64,000 nucleotides of DNA from positions 1 through 64,000 of the forward strand of contig NZ_PJIP01000007.1 in the NCBI RefSeq assembly GCF_002929375.1, in the 5' to 3' direction. Below the pieces are notes generated by a model. It saw nothing but the letters and a program-made list of their open reading frames with translations, was not told the DNA's origin and searched no databases. Positions 1 through 8,168 of the stretch are shown piece after piece; the first letter of the stretch is position 1, and the number at the start of each line of letters is the position of its first letter. The DNA comes from Arthrobacter sp. DWC3 (GTDB taxonomy: Bacteria; Actinomycetota; Actinomycetes; Actinomycetales; Micrococcaceae). The position numbers were made by a program, and so were the translations under genes.

Positions 1-929
1 ACGGTCACGGACAGCGCCGCGATGGCGATCGTGGCGTACACCAGGCCCTTGTAGCCGAAGATGGGCTTGCGGCTGAACACCGGGAAGATCTCCGAGACGA
101 TACCGAAGAACGGCAGCGCGATGATGTAGACCTCGGGGTGCCCGAAGAACCAGAACAGGTGCTGCCACAGGATCGAGCCGCCGTTGGCCGGGTCGAAGAC
201 GTGGGCGCCGAACCGGCGGTCCGCGCCGAGCGCGAACAGCGCCGCGGCCAGGACGGGGAAGGCCATGATGACGAGGATCGAGGTGATGAGCGTGTTCCAG
301 GTGAAGATCGGCATGCGCCACATCGTCATGCCGGGGACGCGCATGCAGATGATCGTGGTGATGAAGTTGACGGACCCGAGGATGGTGCCGAAGCCTGCCA
401 GCGCGAGGCCGAAGACCCACAGGTCCCCGCCGATACTCGGGGAGAAGCTGACATTGGCGAGCGGCGGGTAGGACGTCCACCCGAAGGCGGCGCTGCCCTG
501 CGGGGTGAAGATGCCGAGGCCCGCGATCATGCCCCCGAACAGGTAGAACCAGTAGGCGAGGGCGTTCAGCCGCGGGAAGGCGACGTCGGGAGCGCCGATC
601 TGCAGCGGCATGATGACGTTCGCGAAGCCCGCGAACAGCGGGGTGGCGAAGAGGAGCAGCATGATGGTCCCGTGCATCGTGAAGAGCTGGTTGTACTGCT
701 CCTTGGTCTGCAGGATCTGCATCCCGGGTGCGAAGAGTTCGGTGCGGATGACCAGGGCCTCCACCCCGCTCAGGCAGAACCACACGAACGACGTGATGAT
801 GTAGAGGTAGCCGATGGTCTTGTGGTCCGTGGTGGTCATCCACTCCACCACGATCCGTCCCTTGGACCGGGAGGCCGGGGTGGCTGCGGGCGTCGCCGCA
901 AGGGTCGAATCTGCGTACTCAGCGGTCAC
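1..929 (-). CDS. ctaD: Cytochrome c oxidase subunit I (aa3-type), 3' end outside window
   Basis: Catalytic heme-copper subunit of the terminal oxidase in the cytoplasmic membrane; it reduces O2 with electrons from cytochrome c and pumps protons. The visible N-terminal ~309 residues begin VTAEYADS from a GTG. They show the family's early transmembrane helices, the heme-a ligand region [11 protein letters not shown] and the copper-B/cross-linked tyrosine segment HPEVYI. Actinobacterial CtaD is about 570-590 residues, so roughly half is present and the rest lies beyond base 1. The gene lies 54 bp downstream of the STAS-like gene on the same strand. Identification is certain; only the start is inferred, since GTG at 929 is the first good start upstream of the conserved WMTTTDHK motif. 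Confidence 0.96.
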   Translation of the reverse strand, partial: MTAEYADSTLAATPAATPASRSKGRIVVEWMTTTDHKTIGYLYIITSFVWFCLSGVEALVIRTELFAPGMQILQTKEQYNQLFTMHGTIMLLLFATPLFAGFANVIMPLQIGAPDVAFPRLNALAYWFYLFGGMIAGLGIFTPQGSAAFGWTSYPPLANVSFSPSIGGDLWVFGLALAGFGTILGSVNFITTIICMRVPGMTMWRMPIFTWNTLITSILVIMAFPVLAAALFALGADRRFGAHVFDPANGGSILWQHLFWFFGHPEVYIIALPFFGIVSEIFPVFSRKPIFGYKGLVYATIAIAALSVT

Positions 930-983
930 GGTGCGCTCCGGGCGGGGTCGGGGTGACGGGAGGTGGCCCGGGGACGGCGCGCG

Positions 984-1355
984 TCATGCCGCGACCCGGT
1001 GGCTGCCGTGCGGGCGGGAGGTGTGCGGGCGTGCGGTATGCGCCGGGCACGTGGGGAGCACGGCCGGCACGATCAGCGAGCATGCGCCGGTCCGCCCGTT
1101 GGTCCGCGGGTGGCGGGCGGGCGCGGTGGGGATCCCGGAATCGTTCAAGGCGTCCACCCCCTCGCGTTCGACGTGCTGTGCACTGCCGGCGTCGATCACG
1201 ATCATCGGCACCCGCAGGATGCGGAGACTGCGTTCGACGACGGCCACGAGGGCCGGGCAGTTCTCCTCCGTGAGGCAGCCCCGGATCTCCACGCGCGCCC
1301 ATCGGAGGTCGGGATCGAGGCGGACTGTCACACGCAGTCTGTGGTGCACGGCCAT
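984..1355 (-). CDS. Small STAS-like hypothetical protein
   Basis: A 123-residue protein of unproven function. Residues ~8-70 alternate strands and helices (LRVTVRLDP, ARVEIRGCLTEENC, LRVPMIVIDAG) in a pattern resembling STAS/anti-sigma-factor-antagonist domains. I cannot see the conserved serine motif that would make it a phosphorylated antagonist. The last ~45 residues are Arg/His/Pro-rich and probably unstructured. The ATG is preceded by a good ribosome site (AGGGGAGCC), which is the main reason to accept it over the antisense frames. It lies upstream of ctaD on the same strand, so co-transcription is possible. A hypothetical protein with a tentative fold suggestion. Confidence 0.6.
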   Translation of the reverse strand: MAVHHRLRVTVRLDPDLRWARVEIRGCLTEENCPALVAVVERSLRILRVPMIVIDAGSAQHVEREGVDALNDSGIPTAPARHPRTNGRTGACSLIVPAVLPTCPAHTARPHTSRPHGSHRVAA

Positions 1356-1487
1356 GGGCTCCCCTTACACGAAGATGGTCCATGCCCGGCTGCTCAAGCA
1401 CTTCCAAGGCTAGGAGGAGCGCCGCGCCGCCGGAACCCGTAATGCTGCTTGACAAGCGTGCCCACTCCGGCCCCGCAGTGCGGAGGA

Positions 1488-1516
1488 TCCGGGGGCGGGG
1501 ATCCGGGGGCGGGGCC
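1488..1516. repeat. Short G-rich direct repeat
   Basis: The 14-base unit ATCCGGGGGCGGGG occurs twice in tandem, just after the stop of the methyltransferase gene (read from the minus strand). It may be replication slippage. No function is evident. Confidence 0.5.
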
Positions 1517-1517
1517 G

Positions 1518-2384
1518 CTACCGGGGCGGGAGCTGCTCGAACGCCGCGCGGTCCTGCCCGACGAGCACCGCCGCGGGGTGGGGCCCGGCGGCGCGGAGCG
1601 CCCGCGTCCAGGCGTCCGGCCAGGGACCCTTGCGGGCGACGACCACCACGTTCCCGGCCAGCGACCCGTCCACCATCCCCGCCTCGGTGAGCACGGCCGT
1701 CGCGGGAGCCAGGGCTGCGAGCTGCCGGCTCTGGGCGCGCGCGAAGGCGAGCGGGGGATCGTCGCCCACGTTGACCAGCACCACACCGTCCCCGGCACAG
1801 ACCCGCAGCAGGTGCGCGGCGAAGTCCGGCGAGGTCAGGTGTGCGGGAGCGTCGGCTCCGGCGAAGATGTCGAGCACCACCACGTCGAAGGCGTCGTCCG
1901 GCCGCTCGAGGACCACGTCCGCCGCGTCCCCGATGACGATGTCGCACACGGTGCCGTCCGGCAGCGGCATGGCGTCGAGCACGAAGTCCATGAGCGCACG
2001 GTCCAGGTCGACGGCGGTCTGCGCGGACCCGGGGCGTGTGGCCTGCAGGTAGCGCACGAGGGTGAGCGCGCCGGCGCCGAGGTGCAGGACCCGCAGGGGT
2101 CCGCCCGGCTCGCCCACGAGGTCCACCACGTTGCAGATGCGCTGCAGGTACTCGTAGAAGACCCGCTCGGGGTGGAGCAGGTCCACGTGGGACTGCTGGG
2201 CGCCCCCGATACTGAGGATCAGGGCGCCCTCGATGTAGGCGTCCTCGTCGATTTCCGCGCAGGCGCCCGAGCCGGGCAGCCAGCGGGTCGGGACGTCGAA
2301 CCCGTCGTCGGATCCGTCGTCGAGCCCCTCCCCGATGCTGCCGTCGGCACTCCCGGCGGGCTGCGGGTCCGGTGCCCCGGTCAC
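1518..2384 (-). CDS. Spermidine synthase-like SAM-dependent methyltransferase
   Basis: A 288-residue protein of the spermidine synthase-like Rossmann-fold family. The core VLHLGAGALTLVRYL is the SAM-binding glycine loop, followed by the acidic TAVDLDRAL motif and VVVLDIFAGADAP, the usual order in this family. Actinobacterial fused-MFS and stand-alone members of this type are usually annotated as methyltransferases or polyamine synthase homologues without proven substrates. No membrane segments are present, so it is the stand-alone soluble form. The GTG start overlaps the stop of the upstream aminotransferase gene (GTGA), indicating translational coupling. Whether it makes polyamines or methylates something is not decidable here. 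Confidence 0.82.
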   Translation of the reverse strand: MTGAPDPQPAGSADGSIGEGLDDGSDDGFDVPTRWLPGSGACAEIDEDAYIEGALILSIGGAQQSHVDLLHPERVFYEYLQRICNVVDLVGEPGGPLRVLHLGAGALTLVRYLQATRPGSAQTAVDLDRALMDFVLDAMPLPDGTVCDIVIGDAADVVLERPDDAFDVVVLDIFAGADAPAHLTSPDFAAHLLRVCAGDGVVLVNVGDDPPLAFARAQSRQLAALAPATAVLTEAGMVDGSLAGNVVVVARKGPWPDAWTRALRAAGPHPAAVLVGQDRAAFEQLPPR

Positions 2385-3610
2385 ACGCGCGCCCGCAGCG
2401 TGCCGAGGCGCCGTGCGCCCTCCTCGATGACGTCGAACTTCTTGCAGAACGCGAAGCGCAGCAGCGAGCGGGTGCGCTCGGCGCCGTCCTCGTGGCAGAA
2501 CATGGCCACCGGGATCGCAGCGACGCCGATCAGCTCCGGGAGGCGCCGCGCGAGGTCGGTCGCGTCGTCGATGCCGAGGGGAGCGGCGTCCACCATGGTG
2601 AAGAACGTGCCCTCGGGCTCGAAGACCTCGAACCCGGCCGCGCGGAGGCCCTCGCCCAGGAGGTCCCGCTTCTTCCGGAGTGTCGCCGCGGCGGAGGAGA
2701 AGAACGCGTCCGGCAGTCCGAGCCCCAGGGCGACGGCGCCCTGGAAGGGCGTGCCGGAGGTGTAGGTCAGGAAGGTCTTGACGGTGCGTACCTGGGCCAC
2801 GAGGTCCGCCGGTCCGCTCAGCCAGCCGACCTTCCATCCCGTCACGGAGAAGGTCTTGCCGGCGGAGGAGATCGTGAGGGTCCGTTCCGCGGCTCCCGGC
2901 AGCGTGGCGACGGGAAGATGCGGGACGCCGAAGGTGAGGTGCTCGTAGACCTCGTCGGTGACGATGATCGCGCCGTGGCGTTCCGCCAGCCGCACCACGA
3001 GCTCGAGGGAGGCACGGCTGAACACGCTGCCCGTGGGGTTGTGGGGATTGTTGACCACGACGATCCTCGTGCGCTCGCTGAACGCCGCCTCCAGAGCGGC
3101 GGCGTCCGGCTGGAAATCCGGTGCGCGGAGCGGCGCGGTGGTGTGGGTGGCGCCCGACAGGCCGATCACCGCGCCGTAGGAGTCGTAGAACGGTTCGAAC
3201 GTCAGCACCTCGTCGCCGGGGCCGGCGAACGCGAGGATCGCGGCGGCGATCGACTCGGTGGCGCCCGTGCTCACGATCACCTCGGTCTGCGGATCGACCG
3301 TGAGCCCGTAGAAGCGCGCCTGGTGGGCGGCGATCGCGTGCCGCAGGACGGCAAGGCCCTGGCCGGGCGCGTACTGGTTGGCGCCGTCGGCGATGGCGGA
3401 CCGGGCGGCGTCGAGGATCTCCCGCGGGCCGTCCTCGTCGGGGAAGCCCTGGCCGAGGTTGATCGCGGCGTGCTTCTGGGCGAGGGCCGTCACTTCCTCG
3501 AAGATCGTGATGCCCAACCGCCCGTCGCTGCCGAGCAGGTTCGCCCCGAGCGCCGCCCGCGCCCACGGCGACGTGCTGTTCCGGGCGGCGGGCTGCGCGT
3601 GTGTGGTCAT
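2381..3610 (-). CDS. Fold-type I PLP-dependent aminotransferase
   Basis: A 409-residue class I/II aminotransferase. Diagnostic motifs are NLGQGFPDEDGP, NNPHNPTGSVF (residues ~187-197), TDEVYEHL (~218-225), and SSAGKTFSVTGWKVGW with the Schiff-base lysine K252. The GKTFSVTGWKVGW form is typical of the DapC/YbdL/kynurenine-aminotransferase branch, so N-succinyldiaminopimelate or methionine/kynurenine transamination are the best guesses. The chosen ATG is 6 nt downstream of a GATACT -10 box, suggesting a leaderless mRNA. It is divergent from coaD across a 40-bp gap and coupled to the methyltransferase downstream. Enzyme class is certain, substrate is not. Confidence 0.9.
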   Translation of the reverse strand: MTTHAQPAARNSTSPWARAALGANLLGSDGRLGITIFEEVTALAQKHAAINLGQGFPDEDGPREILDAARSAIADGANQYAPGQGLAVLRHAIAAHQARFYGLTVDPQTEVIVSTGATESIAAAILAFAGPGDEVLTFEPFYDSYGAVIGLSGATHTTAPLRAPDFQPDAAALEAAFSERTRIVVVNNPHNPTGSVFSRASLELVVRLAERHGAIIVTDEVYEHLTFGVPHLPVATLPGAAERTLTISSAGKTFSVTGWKVGWLSGPADLVAQVRTVKTFLTYTSGTPFQGAVALGLGLPDAFFSSAAATLRKKRDLLGEGLRAAGFEVFEPEGTFFTMVDAAPLGIDDATDLARRLPELIGVAAIPVAMFCHEDGAERTRSLLRFAFCKKFDVIEEGARRLGTLRARV

Positions 3611-3639
3611 GCCACCAGTATCGCCGCTTCCGACTGGGT

Positions 3640-3645
3640 ACCGTG
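3640..3645 (+). promoter_or_regulatory. -10 element TACCGT of coaD (probable leaderless start)
   Basis: TACCGT fits the actinobacterial TAnnnT -10 pattern and ends 5 bases before the coaD ATG, the spacing expected when transcription starts at the A of the start codon. No Shine-Dalgarno sequence is visible. The mirror-image GATACT of the aminotransferase lies on the other strand in the same 40-bp gap. Confidence 0.5.
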
Positions 3646-3650
3646 GGGGC

Positions 3651-4124
3651 ATGAGCCGCGCCGTCTGCCCCGGGTCCTTCGACCCCATCCACAACGGGCA
3701 CATCGAAGTCATCAGCCGAGCCGCCCGCCTCTTCGACGAGGTGATCGTCGCGGTCTCCACCAACTACGCCAAGAAGTACCGGTTCGGGATCGAGGAGCGC
3801 CTCGCGTTCTGCACGGACAGCCTTGCGCACCTGCCCGGTGTGACGGTCCGGCCCATGGGTGCCGGGCTGGTCGCCGAGTTCTGCCGGGAGCACGGCGCCG
3901 GGGCGCTCGTGAAGGGGCTGCGGTCCAGCCTCGACTTCGACTACGAACTGCCCATGGCCACCATGAACCGGCACCTGGCCGGCGTGGAGACCGTCTTCCT
4001 GCCCACCGGCACGGACTTCGCGCACGTCTCCTCCACGCTGCTCAAGGAGGTCGCGGCCCTCGGCGGCGACATCCGTGCGTTCGTCCCGCAGGCCGTCCTC
4101 GCCCGGCTGCGACCGGATGCCTGA
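3651..4124 (+). CDS. coaD: Phosphopantetheine adenylyltransferase
   Basis: A 157-residue enzyme that adenylates 4'-phosphopantetheine to dephospho-CoA, the penultimate step of CoA synthesis. The N-terminus CPGSFDPIHNGHIEVI carries the nucleotidyltransferase HxGH signature (H14, H17), and the C-terminal VSSTLLKE matches the family's ISSTxxR region. Length is exactly that of the family. The ATG lies 6 nt after a -10-like hexamer, so the message is probably leaderless. It precedes the DUF177-rpmF-rnc-mutM block, the usual actinobacterial arrangement, but an independent promoter appears to precede DUF177. Confidence 0.97.
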   Translation: MSRAVCPGSFDPIHNGHIEVISRAARLFDEVIVAVSTNYAKKYRFGIEERLAFCTDSLAHLPGVTVRPMGAGLVAEFCREHGAGALVKGLRSSLDFDYELPMATMNRHLAGVETVFLPTGTDFAHVSSTLLKEVAALGGDIRAFVPQAVLARLRPDA

Positions 4125-4143
4125 GCCTCATGGCAGCGGCGTT

Positions 4144-4173
4144 TTGGGCCAGCCCGGATCGTCAGGGTAGGAT
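4144..4173 (+). promoter_or_regulatory. Probable promoter of the DUF177-rpmF operon
   Basis: TTGGGC (-35) and TAGGAT (-10) are separated by 18 bases, giving a predicted start near 4180 and a ~27-nt leader before the DUF177 translation site. Seen directly; strength is inferred from match to the actinobacterial sigma-A pattern. Confidence 0.5.
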
Positions 4174-4196
4174 AGTACGTCGGTCATATGTTCTAC

Positions 4197-4209
4197 AGGA
4201 GTCACCATC
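4197..4209 (+). promoter_or_regulatory. Ribosome-binding site pointing at an ATC codon
   Basis: AGGAG at 4197-4201 is followed after 5 bases by ATC at 4207, in frame with the DUF177 protein. No ATG, GTG or TTG lies in frame between the upstream stop (4168) and the ATG at 4273. The 22 codons between ATC and ATG encode family-conserved sequence, so translation may start at ATC. Confidence 0.45.
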
Positions 4210-4272
4210 AAAAGCGATCTCAGTTCGCCCCTGACGTTCAGCGTCAAGGATCTCGGACGCAGTCCGGGCAGC

Positions 4273-4797
4273 ATGCGGACAATCGAAGAACATGTGCCGG
4301 CGCCGAAGGATTTCGGTGTCGCCCTGATCGGCGTGCAGGAGGCTTCCGACATGGAACTCGACCTGCGGTTCGAATCGGTGCACGAGGGAATCCTGGTGTC
4401 GGGAACGGCGAACGTCGAGGTAACCGGCGAGTGCGGCCGTTGCCTGGAGCCACTGCGGTACGAGCACGACGTGGACGTCCAGGAACTCTTCTTCTACAGC
4501 GACTCCGAGTCGCTGTCGGTGGAGGAGGACGAGGAACAGCACAGGGTGGAGAACGATTCGGTCGATCTGGAACCCGTGCTGAGGGATGCAGTGGTCACAT
4601 CGCTGCCGTTCCAGCCGGTGTGCCGGGAGGATTGCAAGGGTCTGTGCTCCGAATGCGGAGCCCGGCTCAATGACGATCCGGACCACCACCATGAAGTATT
4701 GGACCCTCGCTGGTCGGCCCTCGCCGGGCTGACCGGCACCGCCGCAGAGAACGACGCGGCACCCAAGTCAGAGTCAGACGAGAGAGAAGAGAGTTAG
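4273..4797 (+). CDS. YceD/DUF177 family protein
   Basis: A 174-residue DUF177 (YceD) protein counted from the first canonical ATG. The family is encoded next to rpmF in most bacteria and is linked to 23S rRNA or ribosome accumulation in plants and E. coli; its molecular role is unclear. Visible are the ECGRCLEPL motif near residue 55 and the C-terminal cysteine cluster [16 protein letters not shown], which may bind metal. The reading frame stays open upstream into SPLTFSVKDLGRSPGS, the conserved N-terminal part, so the true start is probably the ATC at 4207 behind a perfect AGGAG. It ends 2 bp before rpmF, hence one operon. Confidence 0.9.
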   Translation: MRTIEEHVPAPKDFGVALIGVQEASDMELDLRFESVHEGILVSGTANVEVTGECGRCLEPLRYEHDVDVQELFFYSDSESLSVEEDEEQHRVENDSVDLEPVLRDAVVTSLPFQPVCREDCKGLCSECGARLNDDPDHHHEVLDPRWSALAGLTGTAAENDAAPKSESDEREES

Positions 4798-4799
4798 CC

Positions 4800-5003
4800 G
4801 TGGCTGTCCCGAAGCGGAAGATGTCCCGCGCGAATACCCGTGCACGCCGGTCCCAGTGGAAGGCAACCGCCCCCAAGCTGGTCAAGACCCTCGAGAACGG
4901 TCGCGTCACCTACAGCCTCGCCCACCAGGCCAAGGTTGTCACCGACTCGGCCGGCACCCCGCTGTTCCTCGAGTACAAGGGCCGTAAGGTCGCCGACGTC
5001 TGA
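4800..5003 (+). CDS. rpmF: 50S ribosomal protein L32
   Basis: A 67-residue L32 starting with GTG ([20 protein letters not shown]), a component of the large ribosomal subunit near the peptidyl-transferase exit region. It lacks the four zinc-binding cysteines found in some L32 proteins, so it is the C-minus form. It follows the DUF177 gene by two bases, and rnc follows 48 bp later, the common DUF177-rpmF-rnc order. Confidence 0.97.
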   Translation: MAVPKRKMSRANTRARRSQWKATAPKLVKTLENGRVTYSLAHQAKVVTDSAGTPLFLEYKGRKVADV

Positions 5004-5051
5004 CACCGGATCCGTCCCGCCGCGTGCTCGCACCGGCGGGTCCGGTCTCCG

Positions 5052-5804
5052 ATGCGCTTCTTTGGTGCGGTCGTGAAGAACACAGAAGAACTCACGCAGC
5101 GTCTCGGTGTCGATATCGACACCGGGACGCTTCGTCTTGCCCTGACGCACCGGTCCTACGCCTACGAGAAGGGCGGGATCCCCACCAACGAGCGCCTCGA
5201 GTTCCTCGGCGACTCGGTCCTCGGCCTCTCGGTCACCGACGCCCTCTACCGCGACAACCCCGATCTGTCGGAGGGCGAGCTCGCCAAGCGTCGGTCCGCC
5301 GTCGTCAGCACCAAGGCCCTCGCGGGCGTCGCACGCACCCTCGACCTCGGCAGCTACGTGCTGCTCGGCCAGGGGGAGAAGCTGACGAACGGGCGGGACA
5401 AGGCCTCGATCCTCGCGGACACCATGGAGGCCGTCATCGGCGCCGCGTACCTCAGCCACGGCATCGAGACCGCCCGCGCCATGGTCATGCGCCTCATCGG
5501 GCCCCTGCTCCGAGACTCCGCTGTCCTCGGCGAGGGCACCGACTGGAAGACCCGTATCCAGGAGACGGCGGCCGGACGGCGCCTCGGGCTCATCGACTAC
5601 CAGGTCGAGGGCACGGGCCCCGACCACGCCCGCACCTTCACGGCGCGCCTGCTGATCGGCGGCGTCGGATACGGCTCCGGCCACGGACCGTCGAAGAAGG
5701 AAGCCGAGCAGGCCGCGGCCGCGGCGTCCTGGAAGCTGCTCATCGAGGGGGCCGGTTCCGTGCACGGGTCCGGGGGCCCTGCCGACGCCCTCGACGGACC
5801 CTGA
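5052..5804 (+). CDS. rnc: Ribonuclease III
   Basis: A 250-residue endonuclease that cuts double-stranded RNA, maturing rRNA precursors and some mRNAs. The catalytic domain shows ERLEFLGDS (residues 47-55, D54) and [12 protein letters not shown] with D123 and E126, the metal ligands. The double-stranded RNA-binding domain covers ~164-232, ending [16 protein letters not shown]. The start could be the ATG used here or a GTG seven codons later (VKNTEEL). Its stop is directly followed by the mutM start, so the two are translated from one message. Processing of the downstream RNA elements in this window would be expected but is not shown. Confidence 0.96.
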   Translation: MRFFGAVVKNTEELTQRLGVDIDTGTLRLALTHRSYAYEKGGIPTNERLEFLGDSVLGLSVTDALYRDNPDLSEGELAKRRSAVVSTKALAGVARTLDLGSYVLLGQGEKLTNGRDKASILADTMEAVIGAAYLSHGIETARAMVMRLIGPLLRDSAVLGEGTDWKTRIQETAAGRRLGLIDYQVEGTGPDHARTFTARLLIGGVGYGSGHGPSKKEAEQAAAAASWKLLIEGAGSVHGSGGPADALDGP

Positions 5805-6767
5805 GTGCCTGAGCTCCCCGAGGTGGAGGTGGTCCGCCGCGGTCTCGCCCGCTGGGTGACCGGACGCACCATCGAGGACGTGGAGGTGGTCGACGCCCGA
5901 TCGCTCCGGCGGCACGTCGACGGCGTCGAGGACTTCGTCGGCACCGTCACCGGGTCACGCGTCACCGACGTGGTGCGCCGCGGGAAGTTCCTGTGGTTCG
6001 TCCTCCAGGACCCCGACGACGCGGACGACCCTCCGCACGTCGCCCTGATGGCGCACCTCGGGATGAGTGGGCAGCTCCTGATCGAGGATCCCGCGGCACC
6101 ACGGGAGAAGCACCTCAAGGTCCGCCTCACCCTTTCCGCCGCGCTCGACGGGGAGGGCGTGCCCCTGCCCGCCGAGCTGCGCTTCGTGGACCAGCGCATC
6201 TTCGGCGGCATGTTCGTCGCCGACCTGCAGCCCACCGAGGACGGCCACCCGGGAGGACTCGGGGAGGGCGGCCTGCCGCTCGTCCCGCACCAGGCCGCGC
6301 ACATCGCACGCGACCTCCTCGACCCGGCCTTTCGTCCCGAAGCCTTCCACCGGAGCCTCCGAACGCGCAGGACCGGGTTGAAACGGGCGCTGCTCGACCA
6401 GGGGCTCGTCTCCGGCATCGGCAACATCTACGCCGACGAGGCCCTCTGGGCGGCCCGGTTCCACTACGCACGGCCCACCGACACCCTGCGGCGCCCGGAC
6501 ACCGAGCGGATCGTCGAGGCGGCCACCGGCGTCATGACGCGCGCGCTGGCCGCAGGAGGCACCAGTTTCGACGCCCTCTACGTGAACGTCAACGGCGCCT
6601 CCGGGTACTTCGCACGCGACCTCGAGGCCTACGGCCGTGCCGGGCAGCCGTGCCGCCGGTGCGCCGCCGAGGGCCGGCACACGCTCATCCGCCGGGAGTC
6701 GTTCATGAACCGGTCCTCCTACCTCTGCCCGCACTGCCAGCCGAGACCACGCAACGCCAGACCGTAG
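5805..6767 (+). CDS. mutM: Formamidopyrimidine-DNA glycosylase
   Basis: A 320-residue bifunctional glycosylase/AP lyase that removes 8-oxoguanine and formamidopyrimidines. After start processing the N-terminus is PELPEVEVV, giving the catalytic proline (P2) and E3. The C-terminal zinc finger has C283, C286, C308 and C311, and the helix-two-turn-helix carries [12 protein letters not shown]. It starts with GTG immediately after the rnc stop (no gap). Length is slightly above the 270-290 typical because of insertions around residues 65-75 and 145-165. The rnc-mutM-smc-ftsY order common in actinobacteria is interrupted here by the riboswitch/NlpC gene and the ole cluster. Confidence 0.96.
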   Translation: MPELPEVEVVRRGLARWVTGRTIEDVEVVDARSLRRHVDGVEDFVGTVTGSRVTDVVRRGKFLWFVLQDPDDADDPPHVALMAHLGMSGQLLIEDPAAPREKHLKVRLTLSAALDGEGVPLPAELRFVDQRIFGGMFVADLQPTEDGHPGGLGEGGLPLVPHQAAHIARDLLDPAFRPEAFHRSLRTRRTGLKRALLDQGLVSGIGNIYADEALWAARFHYARPTDTLRRPDTERIVEAATGVMTRALAAGGTSFDALYVNVNGASGYFARDLEAYGRAGQPCRRCAAEGRHTLIRRESFMNRSSYLCPHCQPRPRNARP

Positions 6768-6885
6768 CCCTCTCCCTGCGCCGCGGACGTGAGATTCCTC
6801 TCGTGACCTAAACGTGACAATCAGAGGACCCTCGCGTACCGTGGAAGCCGCGCCCGGTCCACCACGGAGGGGCGCCCATCCTCAT

Positions 6886-7075
6886 TCTGCCGAACCCTGT
6901 CGATGAGGATGGACCGTTCGCACAAACCATTCGACAGGGGCGGGGGAACCAGTAGCGGACTCGTTGACGAGTCCTAGGGGTAAAGACACGCGTTGACCAG
7001 CTTGGGGGCGATGGTCGGCAGGTGCATGTCCGGATGTCCCATCCGAACCCGACAGCTAACTTCGCAGGCATTGGG
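6886..7075 (+). promoter_or_regulatory. Cyclic di-AMP riboswitch (ydaO-yuaA type)
   Basis: The leader begins with GCCGAACCCTGTCG and ends with the hallmark CCCGACAGCTAAC followed by CGCAGGC, the paired conserved ends of the ydaO-yuaA aptamer, with GGGGGAACC and AGGGGTAAAG segments between. These riboswitches sense c-di-AMP and in actinobacteria typically control cell-wall hydrolases and resuscitation factors; ligand binding usually turns expression off. It sits directly upstream of the LysM-NlpC/P60 gene, exactly the expected context. Boundaries are approximate (±10 bp). Confidence 0.88.
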
Positions 7076-7087
7076 AAAGGCAACAGC

Positions 7088-7924
7088 ATGTCCAAGAGCT
7101 CTACCGCGCGCCACCGGGCAGTCCCCACGCGCACCAACCCCCTCGTCACGGCGTCCCGCGCCGTCACCGCGACCGCGTCCGTCGCCGGCAAGCCCGCCGC
7201 GGTCGTCGTCGCCGCTTCGGGTCTCCTGTTCGGCGCGGCACTCCCCGCCAGCGCCGCAGGCGAGATCAGCATCGACACCCAGCAGTCCGCGGCGAGCAGC
7301 ACCGCTGCCGGCACGTACACGGTGCAGGCGGGCGACACGCTCGGCAGCATCGCCTCCTCGCACGGCGTCAGCCTCGAGGCGCTGTTCGCAGCGAACGGCC
7401 TCGGCTACGGCTCGGTCATCTACCCCGGCCAGTCCATCTCCCTGAGCGGTTCGGCTGCTCCCCAGCAGTACACGGCGCAGGCCGCGAACATCGTGGCCGC
7501 CCCCGCAGCGGTCGCAGCTCCGGCGGTCTCCGCCGGGAACACCACGGGACTCAGCACGCAGTCCGCCGCCTCCATCGCACCGCGGGCCTCGTCGCTCGCC
7601 GGGATCGCCGGCACGGCGATGCAGGGCGTCGGCTCGGGCTACGTCTACGGCGGCACCTCCTACGGCGCCTGGGACTGCTCCGGCTTCGTCCAGTGGGTCT
7701 ACGCGCAGCAGGGCATCAGCCTGCCCCGCACCACGTGGGCGCAGTTCGCCGCGCTGACGCCCACCAGCAACCCCCAGCCGGGTGACCTGGTGAGCCAGAA
7801 CGGCGGCAGCCACGTGGGCATCTACCTCGGCAACGGCCAGATGGTCAGCGCCCTGAACCCCTCGCAGGGCACGGTCGTGCACTCGGTCAACGCGATGAGC
7901 GTCGACGGCTACTACACCCGCTAG
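7088..7924 (+). CDS. Secreted LysM-NlpC/P60 peptidoglycan hydrolase
   Basis: A 278-residue exported cell-wall endopeptidase. A long signal peptide (positive start, hydrophobic core ~37-52, ASA cleavage site near 57) precedes one LysM domain (residues ~76-119, YTVQAGDTLGSIA) that binds peptidoglycan. After an Ala/Val-rich linker (~124-165), the NlpC/P60 domain carries C197 in WDCSGF, H242 in GSHVGIY, and a polar third residue near N257. It probably cleaves D-Glu-meso-DAP-type or equivalent stem-peptide bonds. The ATG at 7088 is chosen because the upstream in-frame ATG lies inside the riboswitch and a GGGAAAGG ribosome site precedes this one. Expression is likely controlled by c-di-AMP. Confidence 0.92.
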   Translation: MSKSSTARHRAVPTRTNPLVTASRAVTATASVAGKPAAVVVAASGLLFGAALPASAAGEISIDTQQSAASSTAAGTYTVQAGDTLGSIASSHGVSLEALFAANGLGYGSVIYPGQSISLSGSAAPQQYTAQAANIVAAPAAVAAPAVSAGNTTGLSTQSAASIAPRASSLAGIAGTAMQGVGSGYVYGGTSYGAWDCSGFVQWVYAQQGISLPRTTWAQFAALTPTSNPQPGDLVSQNGGSHVGIYLGNGQMVSALNPSQGTVVHSVNAMSVDGYYTR

Positions 7925-7967
7925 GGCAGGGCGACCGGCAGCAGCCGGTCGGGAGCACGGCGTGTGA

Positions 7968-8006
7968 CAGGGAAGGGCGGGATGCCATGCATCCCGCCCT
8001 TCCCTG
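7968..8006. terminator. Bidirectional rho-independent terminator
   Basis: An 18-bp perfect stem (CAGGGAAGGGCGGGATGC pairing with its complement) closes on a CAT loop between the convergent NlpC/P60 gene and oleD. No long U-tract follows in either direction, as is usual at this GC content. Confidence 0.75.
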
Positions 8007-8168
8007 CGCCCGGGCGCGGGCATGTATTCCGGCGGGACACCCTTACCCGCAAAGAGCACCGAGGATCCGCCACCATCAGCTTCTACGCCGACGATCCCGC
8101 AGCCGCACGCGGGGTACACGGAGGTGCTGCCGCTGGAACCGTGCTACGCCTTCCCGCCGCCGGGGCCG

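Noticed and set aside
138-956. Open frames on the plus strand over ctaD
   Set aside because: Antisense shadows; composition is Arg/Glu/Asp-rich without motifs and the minus strand encodes a clear oxidase subunit.
4231-4233. CTG as the DUF177 start
   Set aside because: In frame, but it lacks a ribosome site at suitable distance and lies downstream of the ATC that has one.
8022-8168. Possible small plus-strand gene after the NlpC/P60 terminator
   Set aside because: No ribosome site that fits, and the frame continues as antisense of oleD.
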